From NCBI GenBank assembly GCA_030649335.1, contig JAUSLL010000095.1, forward strand, positions 1 through 49,853: a stretch of 49,853 nt of DNA, read 5' to 3'. Source of the DNA: Parvibaculum sp. (GTDB lineage Bacteria > Pseudomonadota > Alphaproteobacteria > Parvibaculales > Parvibaculaceae). Position 1 is the first letter of the stretch; each line of letters opens with the position of its first letter. The notes beneath the pieces are model-generated. The model was not told the DNA's origin. It searched no databases and worked only from the letters and a program-made list of their open reading frames with translations. A program made the position numbers and the translations under genes. Of this stretch, positions 46,708 through 49,853 are shown piece after piece.

Positions 46708-48236
46708 TGGACATTCAGGCTGCGGAAATTTCTGCAATCCTCAAACAGCAGATCCAGGGTTTTGGCGCGGAAGCGCAAGTCTCTGAAATCGGCCAGGTGC
46801 TCTCCGTCGGTGACGGTATTGCCCGCGTCTATGGTCTCGACAACGTCCAGGCGGGCGAAATGGTCGAGTTCCCGGGCGGCGTGCGCGGCATGGCCCTGAA
46901 CCTTGAAAGCGATAACGTCGGTATCGTTATTTTCGGTAACGACCGTGACATTAAAGAAGGCGATACGGTCAAACGTACCGGCTCCATCGTGGACGTGCCG
47001 GTCGGCAAGGGTCTCCTTGGTCGCGTTGTCGATCCGCTCGGCAATCCCATCGACGGCAAGGGCCCGATCGTTTCGGACGAACGCCGCCGCGTGGACGTGA
47101 AAGCGCCCGGCATCATCCCCCGCAAGTCGGTGCATGAGCCGATGCAGACGGGCCTGAAAGCCATTGATGCTCTGATCCCGATTGGCCGTGGCCAGCGCGA
47201 ACTGATCATCGGTGACCGTCAGACCGGCAAGACCGCCATCGCCATCGACGCGATCCTCAACCAGAAGCCGCTCAACGCCGGTACAGACGAAGGTGCGAAG
47301 CTTTATTGCATCTATGTCGCCATCGGTCAGAAGCGCTCCACGGTTGCCCAGATCGTGAAGACGCTCGAAGAAAACGGCGCGTTGCAGTACACGATCATTG
47401 TGGCCGCCACCGCGTCTGAACCCGCACCGCTGCAGTTCCTGGCGCCTTTCGCCGGTTGCACGATGGGTGAATATTTCCGTGACAACGGCATGCACGGCCT
47501 CGTCGTTTATGACGATCTTTCCAAGCAGGCCGTGGCTTACCGCCAGATGTCGCTCCTTCTGCGCCGTCCGCCGGGACGTGAAGCCTATCCGGGTGACGTG
47601 TTCTATCTCCATTCCCGTCTGCTCGAACGCGCCGCCAAGCTCAATGATGAAAACGGTAAGGGCTCGCTTACAGCGCTTCCGATCATTGAAACGCAGGCCA
47701 ACGACGTGTCGGCCTATATTCCGACAAACGTAATTTCGATCACCGACGGTCAGATCTTCCTTGAAACCGATCTGTTCTATCAGGGCATTCGTCCTGCCGT
47801 GAACGTCGGCCTGTCGGTGAGCCGCGTGGGTTCATCTGCTCAGATCAAGGCGATGAAGCAGGTTGCCGGTAAGATCAAGGGCGAGCTCGCCCAGTACCGC
47901 GAAATGGCCGCCTTTGCCCAGTTCGGTTCCGACCTTGATGCTGCCACTCAGCGCTTGCTGAACCGTGGTGCGCGCCTGACGGAACTGCTCAAGCAGAAGC
48001 AGTTCTCGCCGCTCAAGATCGAAGAGCAGGTTGTGGTGATTTATGCCGGTGTGAACGGCTATCTCGACAAGCTGCCCGTCTCCGATGTCGGTCGCTTCGA
48101 AGAAGAGTTCCTGCGCAACGTGCGTACGAGCCACGCTGAAATTCTCGATGCGATCCGCACCGAGAAGGCAGTGTCGGATGCGACTGAAGGCAAGCTCAAG
48201 GCGGCGGTGGAAGCCTTCGCCAAGGCCTTTGCCTGA
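46707..48236 (+). CDS. atpA: ATP synthase F1 alpha subunit
   Basis: Non-catalytic nucleotide-binding subunit of F1. 509 residues. [10 protein letters not shown] at the N-terminus, Walker [16 protein letters not shown], the arginine-finger region with [17 protein letters not shown], and [20 protein letters not shown] are all intact. Overlaps atpH by one base; atpG follows after 41 bases. Confidence 0.98.
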   Translation: MDIQAAEISAILKQQIQGFGAEAQVSEIGQVLSVGDGIARVYGLDNVQAGEMVEFPGGVRGMALNLESDNVGIVIFGNDRDIKEGDTVKRTGSIVDVPVGKGLLGRVVDPLGNPIDGKGPIVSDERRRVDVKAPGIIPRKSVHEPMQTGLKAIDALIPIGRGQRELIIGDRQTGKTAIAIDAILNQKPLNAGTDEGAKLYCIYVAIGQKRSTVAQIVKTLEENGALQYTIIVAATASEPAPLQFLAPFAGCTMGEYFRDNGMHGLVVYDDLSKQAVAYRQMSLLLRRPPGREAYPGDVFYLHSRLLERAAKLNDENGKGSLTALPIIETQANDVSAYIPTNVISITDGQIFLETDLFYQGIRPAVNVGLSVSRVGSSAQIKAMKQVAGKIKGELAQYREMAAFAQFGSDLDAATQRLLNRGARLTELLKQKQFSPLKIEEQVVVIYAGVNGYLDKLPVSDVGRFEEEFLRNVRTSHAEILDAIRTEKAVSDATEGKLKAAVEAFAKAFA

Positions 48237-48277
48237 TCACCGGAAGCTGAAGCACAAACGAGACCAGGTAACAGCGA

Positions 48278-49853
<1,576 letters not shown>

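Overview
The window is a stretch of chromosome from an alphaproteobacterium. The evidence is the gene order (dapF-mtaB-ftsY-yciB; ffh-rpsP-rimM-trmD-rplS; leuCDB-asd; sdhCDAB; mdh ... sucCDAB-lpd; xerC/DUF484; fsa; priA; atpHAGD), the GC-rich coding sequence, and a mesaconyl-CoA hydratase of the ethylmalonyl-CoA pathway. A member of the Hyphomicrobiales or Parvibaculales fits best, but I cannot place it further from sequence alone. Most of the window is housekeeping. I saw no tRNA or rRNA gene, CRISPR array, prophage, defence island or biosynthetic cluster.

Layout. 1-1570: MHS-type transporter, cut by the left edge. 1574-5317 (minus): yciB, ftsY, mtaB and dapF in 4-base overlaps, so one coupled operon transcribed from dapF. 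5443-5940: CinA C-terminal-type amidohydrolase. 5942-6543 (minus): two small proteins, one looking like a shrunken flagellar rod protein. 6871-10767: SRP54 (ffh), S16, RimM, TrmD and L19, ending in a terminator. 10856-15070: leucine (leuC, leuD, leuB) and aspartate-family (asd) biosynthesis. 15090-17020: a CoA-ester lyase/thioesterase and mesaconyl-CoA hydratase. 17155-20615: sdhCDAB with a dyad upstream and a terminator after. 20632-22645: small accessory genes (GFA protein, lipoprotein, ABM monooxygenase, Ala/Asp-repeat membrane protein). 23049-26807: mmsA, arylamine N-acetyltransferase, zapE. 26828-27385 (minus): orphan lipoprotein.

27628-39968: central carbon metabolism. mdh is separated from sucCD-sucAB-lpd by a non-TCA block (28894-31736: exported metallo-hydrolase, HxlR regulator, NTF2-like protein, SDR) followed by a REP-like palindrome. 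With sdhCDAB, the window encodes the TCA steps from 2-oxoglutarate to succinate, succinate to fumarate, and malate to oxaloacetate. The mch and lyase genes tie acetyl-CoA/propionyl-CoA assimilation into the same pool.

40044-49853: xerC and DUF484 (minus), fsa (minus), priA, a 931-bp IS5-family element, and the ATP synthase F1 genes atpH, atpA, atpG and the start of atpD, which runs off the right edge. The clearest recent event is the IS insertion. Its target was the TGA stop codon of priA, which was duplicated, so priA is intact and the element now lies just upstream of the atp operon.

No obvious new multi-gene system is present. The items most worth a second look are the IS insertion, candidate operators at sdhC and hxlR, the inserted block between mdh and sucC, the mini flagellar rod-like protein, and a terminator-ended region without an ORF at 21641-21780 that could be a small RNA or leader.
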